From NCBI RefSeq assembly GCF_006385575.1, contig NZ_CP041040.1, forward strand, positions 3,472,001 through 3,536,000: a stretch of DNA of 64,000 nt, read 5' to 3'. The stretch's first letter is position 1. Each line of letters starts with the position of its first letter. The position numbers and the translations under genes are program-made. This DNA is from Microbacterium foliorum. Lineage in GTDB: Bacteria > Actinomycetota > Actinomycetes > Actinomycetales > Microbacteriaceae. Below, piece after piece: positions 55,138-63,662 of this stretch. Below the pieces are notes generated by a model. The model had not been told where the DNA came from, searched no databases, and saw only the letters and a list, made by a program, of their open reading frames with translations.

Positions 55138-55947
55138 ATGGATGCCGTGGCTGTTCCTCTCTCCGACCTGACCAACATGCCCGACCCCCAGCAGGTGTAC
55201 TCCGCTGACGGCACTCGCCTCGCGACGTACACGTGGGGCGAGATCGACGCTCCGGTGGTGGTCATCGTGCACGGCTTCGCGTCGAGCGCCCGCGACACCT
55301 GGGTGCTCACGGGCTGGGTGCGTGAGCTCACCAAGGCCGGCTACCGGGTGCTCGCGCTCGACCAGCGGGGCCATGGCCTCAGCCAGAAGCCGCACCAGGC
55401 CGATGCCTACGGCATTCGCACCCTCGCGACCGATGTCGAGACGGTCATGGACGCGTACCTCGTCGATGAAGCGGTCTATGTCGGATACTCGCTCGGCGCG
55501 CGCGTCGGCTGGGAGGTCGTGCGCGATCTTCCGCATCGCATCGGCCGTGCCGTGCTCGGCGGGGTGCCCGACGGCATCCCTCTCGCCCGACTCGATCTCG
55601 ATCAGGTGCGCGCGTATCTGGCCGACGGCACGCCTGTGTCGGATCCGACGACGCAGAACTACATCACACTGACCGAGCGCGTGCCGGGCAATGACCTCGG
55701 TGCACTCGTGGCGCTGGCCGCGGGCTTGCGGTCGTCACGGACGATCGACCCGGATCCGTCGAATGCCCCGGCGAGCCCGATCCTGTTCGCGACGGGGTCG
55801 AAGGACGCCATCATCGAGGGCTCGCGCGCACTCGCCACCGCTGCCCCTCAGGGCCAGTTCTTCGAGATCCCGGACCGCAATCACTTCAACGCTCCGGGAT
55901 CCCGTGCCTTCAAGGAAGCAGCGCTGGCTTTCTTGCAGGCGAGCTGA
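55138..55947 (+). CDS. Alpha/beta hydrolase
   Basis: Hydrolase of 269 residues. Oxyanion-hole motif VIVHGFASSARD, nucleophile elbow VYVGYSLGARVGWEV (Ser in GYSLG), acid near FATGSKDAII, His in IPDRNHFNAPG. No signal peptide. Resembles epoxide hydrolase/esterase-type proteins; substrate unknown. GGAGGAGGAGG lies four bases before the ATG; the ATG at 55111 is too far upstream. Confidence 0.85.
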   Translation: MDAVAVPLSDLTNMPDPQQVYSADGTRLATYTWGEIDAPVVVIVHGFASSARDTWVLTGWVRELTKAGYRVLALDQRGHGLSQKPHQADAYGIRTLATDVETVMDAYLVDEAVYVGYSLGARVGWEVVRDLPHRIGRAVLGGVPDGIPLARLDLDQVRAYLADGTPVSDPTTQNYITLTERVPGNDLGALVALAAGLRSSRTIDPDPSNAPASPILFATGSKDAIIEGSRALATAAPQGQFFEIPDRNHFNAPGSRAFKEAALAFLQAS

Positions 55948-55953
55948 CCTCCG

Positions 55954-56499
55954 TCAGACCGTCGCGTTCTCTTCGCGCTTCGGCAGCACCCATCCCGCAC
56001 GCGGGAAGTGGCAGGTGTAGCCGTTGGGGTACTTGATCAGGTAGTCCTGGTGCTCTTCCTCGGCCTGCCAGAACGGGCCCGCGGGCTCGATCGTGGTCAC
56101 GGCCTTGCCCGGCCACAGACCCGAGGCGTCGACGTCGGCGATGGTGTCGCGCGCGACAGCCTCCTGCTCGGGGCTGAGCGGGAAGATCGCCGAGCGGTAG
56201 CTCGAGCCGATGTCGTTGCCCTGGCGGTCCTTGGTCGAGGGGTCGTGGATCTGGAAGAAGAACGCGAGGATGTCGCGGTAGGTCGTCTTGGTGGGGTCGA
56301 AGACGATCTCGACGGCCTCGGCGTGCCCGGGGTGGTTGCGGTAGGTGGCATGGTCGTTGCTGCCGCCGGTGTAGCCGACACGGGTGTCGAGCACGCCGGG
56401 CTGGCGGCGGATGAGGTCTTCCATGCCCCAGAAGCAGCCACCGGCGAGCACGGCGGTCTCGGCTCCGGGGGTGCGGGTGATGGTTCCGGTGTCGGTCAT
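55954..56499 (-). CDS. msrA: Peptide-methionine (S)-S-oxide reductase MsrA
   Basis: Repairs S-methionine sulfoxide, 181 residues. Catalytic motif [17 protein letters not shown]; substrate loop [12 protein letters not shown] and [12 protein letters not shown]. Only one clear catalytic Cys. The ATG overlaps the msrB stop by four bases, so the S and R enzymes are made together. Confidence 0.95.
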   Translation of the reverse strand: MTDTGTITRTPGAETAVLAGGCFWGMEDLIRRQPGVLDTRVGYTGGSNDHATYRNHPGHAEAVEIVFDPTKTTYRDILAFFFQIHDPSTKDRQGNDIGSSYRSAIFPLSPEQEAVARDTIADVDASGLWPGKAVTTIEPAGPFWQAEEEHQDYLIKYPNGYTCHFPRAGWVLPKREENATV

Positions 56500-56966
56500 G
56501 ACTGCTCCTCAGAGGTGGGGGTGGTGGGGAAGAGGTGACGGTAGCGACCGTACCCCTCATCTTCCAGGCTGTCAGCCGGGATGAAGCGCAGGGCCGCGGA
56601 GTTCATGCAGTACCGGAGCCCTCCGGCGTCGCGGGGTCCGTCGTCGAAGATGTGCCCGAGGTGGCTGTCGGCCCCGCTGGACCGCGCCTCGGTGCGCTTC
56701 ATCCACAGCGTGCGGTCGGTGCGCGTGGTCACGGCATCGGCCTCGATGGGCTTGGTGAAGCTCGGCCATCCGGTGCCGCTGTCGAACTTGTCGGTCGACG
56801 CGAAGAGCGGCTGGCCCGAGACGACGTCGACGTAGATGCCGTGGTCGTGGTTGTTCCCGTACGCGTTGCGGAAGGGCGGCTCGGTGGCGTCTTCCTGCGT
56901 CACCTCGTACTGCAGGTGCGTGAGGTCGCTGACCGCCGCGGGGTTCTTGCTGTACTCGTTCGACAT
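56496..56966 (-). CDS. msrB: Peptide-methionine (R)-S-oxide reductase MsrB
   Basis: Repairs R-methionine sulfoxide, 156 residues. Catalytic Cys in [12 protein letters not shown], with [11 protein letters not shown] and [10 protein letters not shown]. The two CxxC pairs that bind structural zinc in many MsrB proteins are absent (positions read [13 protein letters not shown]), a zinc-free form known in the family. Upstream gene of the msrB-msrA pair. Confidence 0.93.
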   Translation of the reverse strand: MSNEYSKNPAAVSDLTHLQYEVTQEDATEPPFRNAYGNNHDHGIYVDVVSGQPLFASTDKFDSGTGWPSFTKPIEADAVTTRTDRTLWMKRTEARSSGADSHLGHIFDDGPRDAGGLRYCMNSAALRFIPADSLEDEGYGRYRHLFPTTPTSEEQS

Positions 56967-57117
56967 GATCTGACTCCTTGTCTGACGCGGCTGGCTGCAG
57001 CGTCATAGAGGAGAACCAGGAGCGCGCCGGTTTTGGTCCCGCAGGACTGTGAGCGGGCTGTGAGTTTGAAAGGAGTCGATAGAGTTGCTCAGCCACACAC
57101 ACCACAGGGAGACGCAC

Positions 57118-58035
57118 ATGTCGGTTGGACTGCTCGCCGTCGTCGATGACATCCTCAGCGCCGCGATGAAGGCCTCGGCCAAGGCCGCCGGCGTCGTGAT
57201 CGACGATGCCGCGGTGACCCCGCAGTACGTGCAGGGCATCACGCCCGCCCGCGAGCTGCCGGTCGTGGCGAAGATCGCTCTGGGATCTCTCGCCAACAAG
57301 TTCGTGATCATCATCCCGATCGCGCTGCTGCTCACCGCCTTCGCCCCGTGGGTGCTGCCCTATCTGCTGATCCTCGGTGGCGCGTACCTGTGCTTCGAGG
57401 GCGCCGAGAAGGTGCTCGAGTGGTTCGGGGTGCAGCACGGCCACGCCGACGAGAGCGATCGCAACGAGAACAAGCTCGTGTGGGGCGCGGTGCGCACCGA
57501 CCTGATCCTGTCGACGGAGATCATGCTGATCTCGCTCGCGAACCTCGAGGCCGGTCTCGACATCTGGACCACGCTCGCGATCCTCGCGGTGATCGCCCTG
57601 CTCATGACCGGTGTCGTCTACGGCGCGGTCGCCCTGCTCGTGAAGATCGATGACATCGGTCTGAAGATGGCGAAGAACCCGGTCGCACGCGTCCGCCACA
57701 CCGGCATGCGCATCGTGCGCTCGATGCCCGCGGTCTTCCGCTTCATCAGCATCCTCGGCACTGTCGCGATGCTGTGGGTCGGTGGACATCTGCTGCTCGT
57801 GAACCTCGGCGAGGTGGGCGTGCACTTCGGAGCCGACATCCTGCACGGCATCGAGCACATGCTCGAGCCTCTCGGCGGTGTCATCGTCTGGATCGGCGAC
57901 ACCCTGTTCTCGGCCATCGCGGGCCTGATCGCGGGTCTGATCATCGTCGGGATCATCCTGGGCATCGGCCGCCTGATCGGCAAGAAGCCGAACTTCCACG
58001 AGGGCGAGGAATCCCCCGCCGACGTGCACGTCTGA
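57118..58035 (+). CDS. DUF808 family membrane protein (YedI-like)
   Basis: Integral membrane protein, 305 residues. Start LLAVVDDILSAAMKASAKAAGVVIDDAAVTP is the family's conserved opening; four or five spans follow with a soluble loop (ADESDRNENKLVWGAVRTDLIL). Function unknown, conserved in proteobacteria and actinobacteria. GGGAG seven bases before the ATG. Confidence 0.9.
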   Translation: MSVGLLAVVDDILSAAMKASAKAAGVVIDDAAVTPQYVQGITPARELPVVAKIALGSLANKFVIIIPIALLLTAFAPWVLPYLLILGGAYLCFEGAEKVLEWFGVQHGHADESDRNENKLVWGAVRTDLILSTEIMLISLANLEAGLDIWTTLAILAVIALLMTGVVYGAVALLVKIDDIGLKMAKNPVARVRHTGMRIVRSMPAVFRFISILGTVAMLWVGGHLLLVNLGEVGVHFGADILHGIEHMLEPLGGVIVWIGDTLFSAIAGLIAGLIIVGIILGIGRLIGKKPNFHEGEESPADVHV

Positions 58036-58057
58036 CACCCACACCGCAGGAGCGACC

Positions 58058-59407
58058 TCAGGCCGCGACGTCATAGCGGGCCCTGCCCCCGAGTCTCGGA
58101 GTCCTCGCCGGATCGACGTGCGGCGGTGGGATGAGCCACACCCGCGCGGCGACACCGACACCATCGATGCGGATGTCCCATCCGTTGTCGTGGATGCGGT
58201 GATGACACGACTCGCAGAGCAGCACACCGTTGTTCAGGTCGGTGGGTCCGCTGTCTCGCGCCCACCACCTGATGTGGTGCGCCTTGGTCATCTGCGGCGG
58301 AAGACCGCACATCGCGCATCCCCCGTCTCGCTCGACAAGGGCCAGCCGCTGCGCGCGGGTGAAGAGCCGCTTCTCGCGCCCCCAGTCGAGGATCTCCCCC
58401 GCTGATCCGAGAACCACCGGGATGATGCCGCCGCCCGCGGCCATCCGGCGGCACGTGCTGACGCTCACGGGCTGGTCACTGCCGTCGATCGTCGCGCTGC
58501 CCTCGCCAGAGGTGAGCTGATCGAGGCTCACGCGCACCACCACAGTCGCACCCGATGCGGGCATCCCGCCGTTGTCGCAGGCGATCGCGTGCTCGCAGAT
58601 GGCGGTCAACGCGTCGGCTTGGATCATCGCGACCGAGCGACGATCGGCATCCGGTGCATCGGGATCGGTCGCAGTGATCCGCGCCTGGAACGTCGCGGAC
58701 ACGTAGGCCTGGATCGCCGCCTTGATGGGCGCACTCGAGGCGATGTCTGTCTGCAGGTTCAGGTGAAAGGAACCGTCACGCTCGAACATCGTGAGCGACC
58801 GGCGATCGCGCGCCTCTCGCTCTTTCGGGGCGACGCCGTCGGGATCGAGCCAGGCCTCCGCGCGGGCGAGCATCTTGCGGACGTCGTCGAGCGACATCCC
58901 CGCGGCACGGGCGACGAGCAGCCGCTCGGCTTCTTCGACCCGAGCCGAGCCGACTTTCAGGCGAAGCCGCTCGAGCAGCGTGACGATGAGCGCGGCGGCC
59001 TGCACCGAGATCTCCCCCGCGGCGAGCGCTGTCGCCAGCGCAGGGTATTTCGCGGGCAGCACCTCGCCCAACAGGTTGGTGCGCGGCGCTGCTGCCTGAC
59101 CGACCGAGATGAGGAGCTTCGCTTCTCCCGGCGACCCGCCTGTCGTGGCTGCGATCATCGCGGCTGCACTCCGATAACCCTGTTGTTTCGCCAGGCCCTC
59201 GGGGCCTAGCTCCGGTCGTGATTCATACGCGATCGTGGCGGCGAGTTCGGCGTGGATTCCGTCGAGACAACGTTGCACCTGGCTCACCGCACGATGCGTC
59301 TCGAGCAGCTCGTTGCGAGACAGCTCCCCTGCTCCCTCAGCGTCACCCCAGGTGTCGCCGAGGCGCTCGAGTGCCTCGAGAAGCGGCGTCAGGTGGAGTG
59401 CGGGCAT
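58058..59407 (-). CDS. DUF222 and HNH endonuclease domain protein
   Basis: Protein of 449 residues. A long helical DUF222 region (1-300), then an HNH domain: CAMCGLPPQMTKAHHIRWW, DLNNGVLLCESCHHRIHDN, with two CxxC zinc pairs and the His-Asn-His set. These proteins are multi-copy and highly variable in Microbacterium and other actinobacteria; no homing intron or mobile element surrounds this one. Function unknown. Confidence 0.88.
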   Translation of the reverse strand: MPALHLTPLLEALERLGDTWGDAEGAGELSRNELLETHRAVSQVQRCLDGIHAELAATIAYESRPELGPEGLAKQQGYRSAAAMIAATTGGSPGEAKLLISVGQAAAPRTNLLGEVLPAKYPALATALAAGEISVQAAALIVTLLERLRLKVGSARVEEAERLLVARAAGMSLDDVRKMLARAEAWLDPDGVAPKEREARDRRSLTMFERDGSFHLNLQTDIASSAPIKAAIQAYVSATFQARITATDPDAPDADRRSVAMIQADALTAICEHAIACDNGGMPASGATVVVRVSLDQLTSGEGSATIDGSDQPVSVSTCRRMAAGGGIIPVVLGSAGEILDWGREKRLFTRAQRLALVERDGGCAMCGLPPQMTKAHHIRWWARDSGPTDLNNGVLLCESCHHRIHDNGWDIRIDGVGVAARVWLIPPPHVDPARTPRLGGRARYDVAA

Positions 59408-59474
59408 GGCTCTATTTTAGAACAGATGTTCGAAAGTCGGGCGAGATGCCGGGATGCGATGGGACCGATGAAAG

Positions 59475-60227
59475 CTACGCACGCAGATGGTCGCCACCAC
59501 TCAGCCACTCGTCGAACGTGACCTCACCCTGCACAGCATCCGCACCTCCGCGCAGTGACCCCGAGGCCAACCCGCGCCAATACGCCCCAGGCAGCCGCAC
59601 CCCCAGCACCCGCCGCCGCACACCGTCGAACGCCAATTGCCGCCGGGCCAGATCGACCAGCACCTCGTCGCGCGGCCCGACCAGATCCCGCGCACGCCCG
59701 GTCGCCCCGGCTTCGGCGACCCGCACCAGGTGCGCCCCCACCTCCCGCGCCGCCACGGGCCGCATGAGCATCTTGGGCATCACCGCCACCGGCCCGGACA
59801 TCCCCGAAAGCACCTGCCCCGCGAACTCGTGGAACTGCGCCGCCCGAGCGATCGTGAACGGCACCGACCCCGCAGACACGGCTCGTTCCTGCGCCAGCTT
59901 GCCCGAGTAGTACGAGGCGTCGATCGTATCGATCCCCACGATCGACAGCGCGACGTGATGCCCGATGCCCGCCCGGTTCGCCGCGGCCAGCAGATTGCGG
60001 GTCGCCGTCTCGAAGAACTTCACCGCCTTCGCAGCCGACAGCGTGGTCGTGTTCGTGACGTCGATCACGGCATCCACCCCTTGCAGCGCCGCATCGAGAC
60101 CGGCACCCGTGATCACATCGGCACCGGCCGACCGCGACAGCACCACCACGTCGTGCCCCGCACCCCGCGCGGCCTCCACGACGTGCCGACCGACCACCCC
60201 TGTTCCTCCTGCGACCGCGATCCTCAT
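59475..60227 (-). CDS. NAD(P)-binding epimerase/oxidoreductase, ECF41 partner
   Basis: NmrA-like atypical SDR, 250 residues. Cofactor site AVAGGTGVVGRHVVEAA; no YxxxK catalytic pair is clear, but SYYSGKLAQE could supply Tyr-Lys. ECF41 sigma factors are characteristically paired with a COE gene (carboxymuconolactone decarboxylase, oxidoreductase or epimerase); this gene is the oxidoreductase/epimerase-type partner, transcribed from the mirrored half of the shared promoter. GGGAG four bases before the ATG. Confidence 0.85.
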   Translation of the reverse strand: MRIAVAGGTGVVGRHVVEAARGAGHDVVVLSRSAGADVITGAGLDAALQGVDAVIDVTNTTTLSAAKAVKFFETATRNLLAAANRAGIGHHVALSIVGIDTIDASYYSGKLAQERAVSAGSVPFTIARAAQFHEFAGQVLSGMSGPVAVMPKMLMRPVAAREVGAHLVRVAEAGATGRARDLVGPRDEVLVDLARRQLAFDGVRRRVLGVRLPGAYWRGLASGSLRGGADAVQGEVTFDEWLSGGDHLRA

Positions 60228-60278
60228 CCGACTCCCTCTCTGCCTCCGGGGCGCACGTCCACGCCTCCTGCACAAGAT

Positions 60279-60332
60279 GACGAATCAGCATCCGAGAATG
60301 TGAGGCCTCACACTCCGCCGTGCTCCGTCGTC
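60279..60332. promoter_or_regulatory. Mirror-symmetric divergent ECF41 promoter
   Basis: TGTGAGGCCTCACA (60299-60312) is a perfect palindrome. To the right, CCTCACA, 16 bases, CGTC (60329-60332); on the other strand, CCTCACA, 16 bases, CGTC (60282-60279). Both halves thus form the same -35/-10 pair. ECF41 consensus as I recall is TGTCACA-N16-CGTC; TCACA and CGTC with N16 match in both directions. One -35 dyad serves both the sigma gene and its partner. Confidence 0.75.
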
Positions 60333-60392
60333 ATATCCTGCGAAGACACCCGCACGAAAGCACGGCGAGCGCGACACCACGAGGAGACACCC

Positions 60393-61319
60393 ATGGACGA
60401 CGACCTCGACGACGTCTTCCGCGAACGACGACGCCTGCTCGCCCTCGGCTACCGGATGACGGGCACTCTGACGGATGCCGAGGACGTCGTGCAGGAGACC
60501 TATCTGCGCTGGTACCGGCTCAGCGAGGAGGAACGCGCGGCGATCGCGAATCCCGCGGGGTGGCTCACGACCGTGGCCGGCCGCGTCGCGCTCGACCTTC
60601 TGGGCTCAGCCCGGCGCAGGCGCGAACAGTACGTCGGGCCATGGCTGCCGGAGCCCGTTCCGGCCGAGCTCTTCGCGGGAGCGATCGGATCGCGCACAGC
60701 GACGACGTCTGAAGATCCCCTCGATCGCGTCACCCTCGACGACGACGTCTCGACTGCGCTGCTCGTCGTGCTCGAGGCGATGACCCCGGCTGAGCGCGTC
60801 GCCTTCGTGCTGCACGACGTCTTCGCCGTGCCCTTCGACGAGATCGCCGAGGCGGTCGGCCGTTCCTCCGCCGCGGTGCGGCAGCTCGCGTCATCCGCTC
60901 GTCGTCACGTGCGAGAGAACCGGGCCACCGCTGTGCCCCGCGCCGAGCACGACCGAGTCGTCCGCGCCTTTCAAGATGCCGCACGAACCGGCGAGATCGG
61001 CGCACTCCTGCGGTTCCTCGCACCGGATGTCGAGCTCCGCAGCGACGGCGGCGGCGCGGTCAGCGCGGCACGCAACGTCGTGAGCGGTGCCGACAACGTC
61101 GCGCGCTTCCTGCTCGGGATAGCGACCAAGAACCCGCACTTCATCGTCGAGGAGCGGCAGTTCGGCGACGGGCTCGGCCTGGTGTTCCGCGACGAAGGGC
61201 GGGTGCACTCGGTCATGAACCTGCATGTCGAGGCGGGCGTGATCACCCAGCTCTGGGTCGTCCTCAATCCCGCCAAGCTCACCTCCTGGAATCCCGCGCA
61301 GCAGGAGATCACGGAGTGA
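60393..61319 (+). CDS. sigJ: ECF sigma factor of the ECF41 family (SigJ-like)
   Basis: RNA polymerase sigma factor, 308 residues, about 100 longer than ordinary ECF factors. Region 2 (residues 12-75), then WLPEP (84-88) in the linker, region 4 (125-175), then a SnoaL-like C-terminal domain carrying DGGG (218-221) and NPAKL (292-296). WLPEP, DGGGK and NPDKL are the ECF41 signature motifs; the second and third differ by one residue. The C-terminal domain acts as a built-in regulator, replacing an anti-sigma factor. GAGGAG six bases before the ATG. Confidence 0.93.
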   Translation: MDDDLDDVFRERRRLLALGYRMTGTLTDAEDVVQETYLRWYRLSEEERAAIANPAGWLTTVAGRVALDLLGSARRRREQYVGPWLPEPVPAELFAGAIGSRTATTSEDPLDRVTLDDDVSTALLVVLEAMTPAERVAFVLHDVFAVPFDEIAEAVGRSSAAVRQLASSARRHVRENRATAVPRAEHDRVVRAFQDAARTGEIGALLRFLAPDVELRSDGGGAVSAARNVVSGADNVARFLLGIATKNPHFIVEERQFGDGLGLVFRDEGRVHSVMNLHVEAGVITQLWVVLNPAKLTSWNPAQQEITE

Positions 61320-61336
61320 GCGCCGAGGATCAGCCG

Positions 61337-62242
61337 TCAGCCACCCGACACCGCCCCGCCTGACAGGGCTTCGACTACGGCATCCGCAGCGATCTCGACG
61401 AGCCGCTGATCGCTCTTCTCCTCGTGCGCCGTGATCGTGACGACCGCATTCGCAGCCTCGTCGATGAAGACGTACTGCCCGTATCGCCCGTCCAGACGCC
61501 AGCCGTCGCGTGGTCCACGCCAGGCGGCGAGTCCGTAGGAGGAGTAGAGGCCGCTCGCCCCCGAAGAGACCCAGTCGGAGTGCATCCGATCGATCCAGCG
61601 CTCCGACACGATGCGGTCGTCTCCGAAGCAGCCCCCGTCGCGAAGGACGCGACCTATCCGCGCGAGCTCCTCCGTGCGCAGTTCGAGTCCGCTTCCGCCG
61701 ACGATCCAGCCGAGGGGGCACCTCAGCCACTGCGGGTTGTGGATGCCGAGCGGCTGGAAGAGTCGGGGCATCAACCACTCCCGCACATCCCCGACAACCG
61801 CCCCGAGCATTCTCATGGCGACGTAGGTGCTGACGTCCGAATACTGGAAGTGCCCACCCGCACCCCTGCTCGGTCGAGCGAGCATCTCGAAGGCGAGGTC
61901 GGGCCAGGGCACCTCCTGATCCCCGAACCACTCGAAGTCGATTCCACTCGTCATCGTGAGGAGATGCTCGAGCGTCACCGCTTCGGCACCTGCACCTAGT
62001 TCGGGCACGTCCAGCACGTCGACAGCGCGGGTATCGAGCGACAGGAGGCCTTCGTCGACGGCGATGCCCGCCGCCAGTGCGCTCACTCCCTTCGACACCG
62101 AGTAGAGATTCACCCGATCGTCGCTGCGCCACCGGTGCTGTGCGGACTCGTGACCGACGAGCACATGAAGTCCGTAGGCGCCCAGCTGCTCCTCGTCGAT
62201 CGCGTGGACGATGCGGTCGCGAACCGTTTCAGCGAGAGACAT
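61337..62242 (-). CDS. Serine hydrolase of the beta-lactamase/esterase VIII family
   Basis: Protein of 301 residues. Penicillin-binding fold: SVSK (S-x-x-K) at about residues 48-51, YSD in HFQYSDVSTY (Y-x-N equivalent), and HEEKSD near the end. No signal peptide is visible, so not a secreted beta-lactamase; a cytosolic esterase or amidase is more likely. ATG 62242; the frame is open upstream. Convergent with the sigma gene. Confidence 0.8.
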   Translation of the reverse strand: MSLAETVRDRIVHAIDEEQLGAYGLHVLVGHESAQHRWRSDDRVNLYSVSKGVSALAAGIAVDEGLLSLDTRAVDVLDVPELGAGAEAVTLEHLLTMTSGIDFEWFGDQEVPWPDLAFEMLARPSRGAGGHFQYSDVSTYVAMRMLGAVVGDVREWLMPRLFQPLGIHNPQWLRCPLGWIVGGSGLELRTEELARIGRVLRDGGCFGDDRIVSERWIDRMHSDWVSSGASGLYSSYGLAAWRGPRDGWRLDGRYGQYVFIDEAANAVVTITAHEEKSDQRLVEIAADAVVEALSGGAVSGG

Positions 62243-62324
62243 GACGCCAGTCTCCCGCATCCGACACCCCGGCATCCTGCTACCGTCGTGCAGTGCGCAC
62301 CCGAGCGCAGATGCAGGAGACCCG

Positions 62325-62852
62325 ATGAGCGACCACCAGATCAGGGATGCCGAGACCGCCGATCTCGAGGCCATCACAGCCATCCACAACGATGCGGTGC
62401 TGAACACGACCGCGATCTGGAACGAAGAGGCCGTCACGGTCGAAGACCGCGCTGCCTGGCTCAGCGATCGACAGCAGAAGGGCTACCCGGTGATCGTCGC
62501 GGTCGACGAGTCCGGTGTGCTCGGCTATGCGACTTTCGGAGACTGGCGCCCGCACAGCGGCTACCGCCACACCGTCGAGCACTCGGTCTATGTGCGCGAC
62601 GGCCACCGGGGTCGCGGCATCGGCAAGGCTCTCATGATCGAGCTCATCCACCGCGCCCGCCGCCTCGGCAAGCACGTCATGGTGGCCGCGATCGAGAGCA
62701 GCAACACGGGATCGATCATCATGCACAAGCGCCTCGACTTCATGCAGGTCGGGCGCATGCCGCAGGTCGGCGCCAAGTTCGATCGCTGGCTCGACCTCAC
62801 CTTCCTGCAGCTGGTGCTCGACGAGCGCCCGTTCCCCGACGAGACGAAGTGA
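62325..62852 (+). CDS. GNAT N-acetyltransferase (phosphinothricin/methionine-sulfone type)
   Basis: Acetyl-CoA-dependent acetyltransferase, 175 residues. Opening IRDAETADLEAITAIHNDAV and TAIWNEEAVTVEDR are typical of the PAT/MddA group; acetyl-CoA site DGHRGRGIGKALM. Probable targets are methionine sulfone, methionine sulfoximine or phosphinothricin. AGGAGA five bases before the ATG. Its stop overlaps the pnuC GTG start. Confidence 0.88.
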   Translation: MSDHQIRDAETADLEAITAIHNDAVLNTTAIWNEEAVTVEDRAAWLSDRQQKGYPVIVAVDESGVLGYATFGDWRPHSGYRHTVEHSVYVRDGHRGRGIGKALMIELIHRARRLGKHVMVAAIESSNTGSIIMHKRLDFMQVGRMPQVGAKFDRWLDLTFLQLVLDERPFPDETK

Positions 62853-63580
62853 ACGTCTTCCTCTGGCTGGTCGACGCCTTCAACTCGCAGTGGGTGCTGC
62901 CAGGCGGCCAGGTGCTGCTCGTGCGCGAGGTGGTCGGCAATGCGTTCGGTCTCGCCAGCGCCCTCGGAGGCATGCAGCGCAAGATCTGGGCGTGGCCGGT
63001 CGGCATCGTCGGAAATCTGCTGCTGCTCACGGTCTTCCTCGGATCCATCCTCAATCCCGATCACGAGCTTCCACACCTGCTCGGCCAGGCCGGGCGCCAG
63101 GTGATGTTCATCATCGTCGCGATCTACGGCTGGGTGCGCTGGCGGCAGGCCGCGGCGTCGGGCGGTCGGGTCACTCCGCGCTGGGCGCCGAACAGCGCCC
63201 GCATCGGTCTGGTGCTCGTGATGGTGATCGGCACGATCGCGCTGACCCCGCTCTTCCGCGCCCTCGGCTCGTGGGAACCGGTGTGGGCCGATGCCTGGAC
63301 CTTCGTCGGATCCCTGCTCGCCACCTACGGCATGGCCAAGGGGTGGACCGAATTCTGGCTCATCTGGATCGCCGTCGACGTCGTGGGTGTGCCGCTGCTG
63401 TTCAGCTCGGGCTTCTACGCGACCGGACTCATGTACGTGTTCTACGGCGTCTTCACCGCGGTCGGGTTCGTGGTCTGGTGCCGAGCACAGGCGAACGCGA
63501 AACCCCAGGTCGAGACGATAATGCCCGACCCGCGGCCGATCACCTCCACCATGAAGACGGTCGACGGCGACCGGGACTGA
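62849..63580 (+). CDS. pnuC: Nicotinamide mononucleotide/riboside transporter PnuC
   Basis: Membrane protein, 243 residues, seven predicted spans with the PnuC fold: IWAWPVGIVGNLLLL and MFIIVAIYGWVRW (W-x-x-x-W gate region) and EFWLIWIAVDVVGVPLL. Imports nicotinamide riboside/mononucleotide for NAD salvage. GTG start overlaps the GNAT stop (GTGA), so translationally coupled. Ends before a hairpin terminator. Confidence 0.9.
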   Translation: MNVFLWLVDAFNSQWVLPGGQVLLVREVVGNAFGLASALGGMQRKIWAWPVGIVGNLLLLTVFLGSILNPDHELPHLLGQAGRQVMFIIVAIYGWVRWRQAAASGGRVTPRWAPNSARIGLVLVMVIGTIALTPLFRALGSWEPVWADAWTFVGSLLATYGMAKGWTEFWLIWIAVDVVGVPLLFSSGFYATGLMYVFYGVFTAVGFVVWCRAQANAKPQVETIMPDPRPITSTMKTVDGDRD

Positions 63581-63609
63581 CCCGGCCGGATCAGGCACAC
63601 GAATGTGTC

Positions 63610-63638
63610 GCCCCGTGTCGCACGGGCTGACACGGGGC
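63610..63638 (+). terminator. pnuC terminator hairpin
   Basis: GCCCCGTGTC, loop of nine, GACACGGGGC: perfect 10-base stem, 29 bases after the pnuC stop. No T-run, but the gap to the next gene is short and it fits a transcription end. Confidence 0.65.
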
Positions 63639-63662
63639 ACCTCGGCGGGTTTGCTTGTCCCC

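Noticed and set aside
58058..59407. HNH nuclease as a sign of an intron, intein or mobile element
   Set aside because: It is a DUF222-HNH protein of the multi-copy actinobacterial type; neighbours are intact and no repeats flank it.
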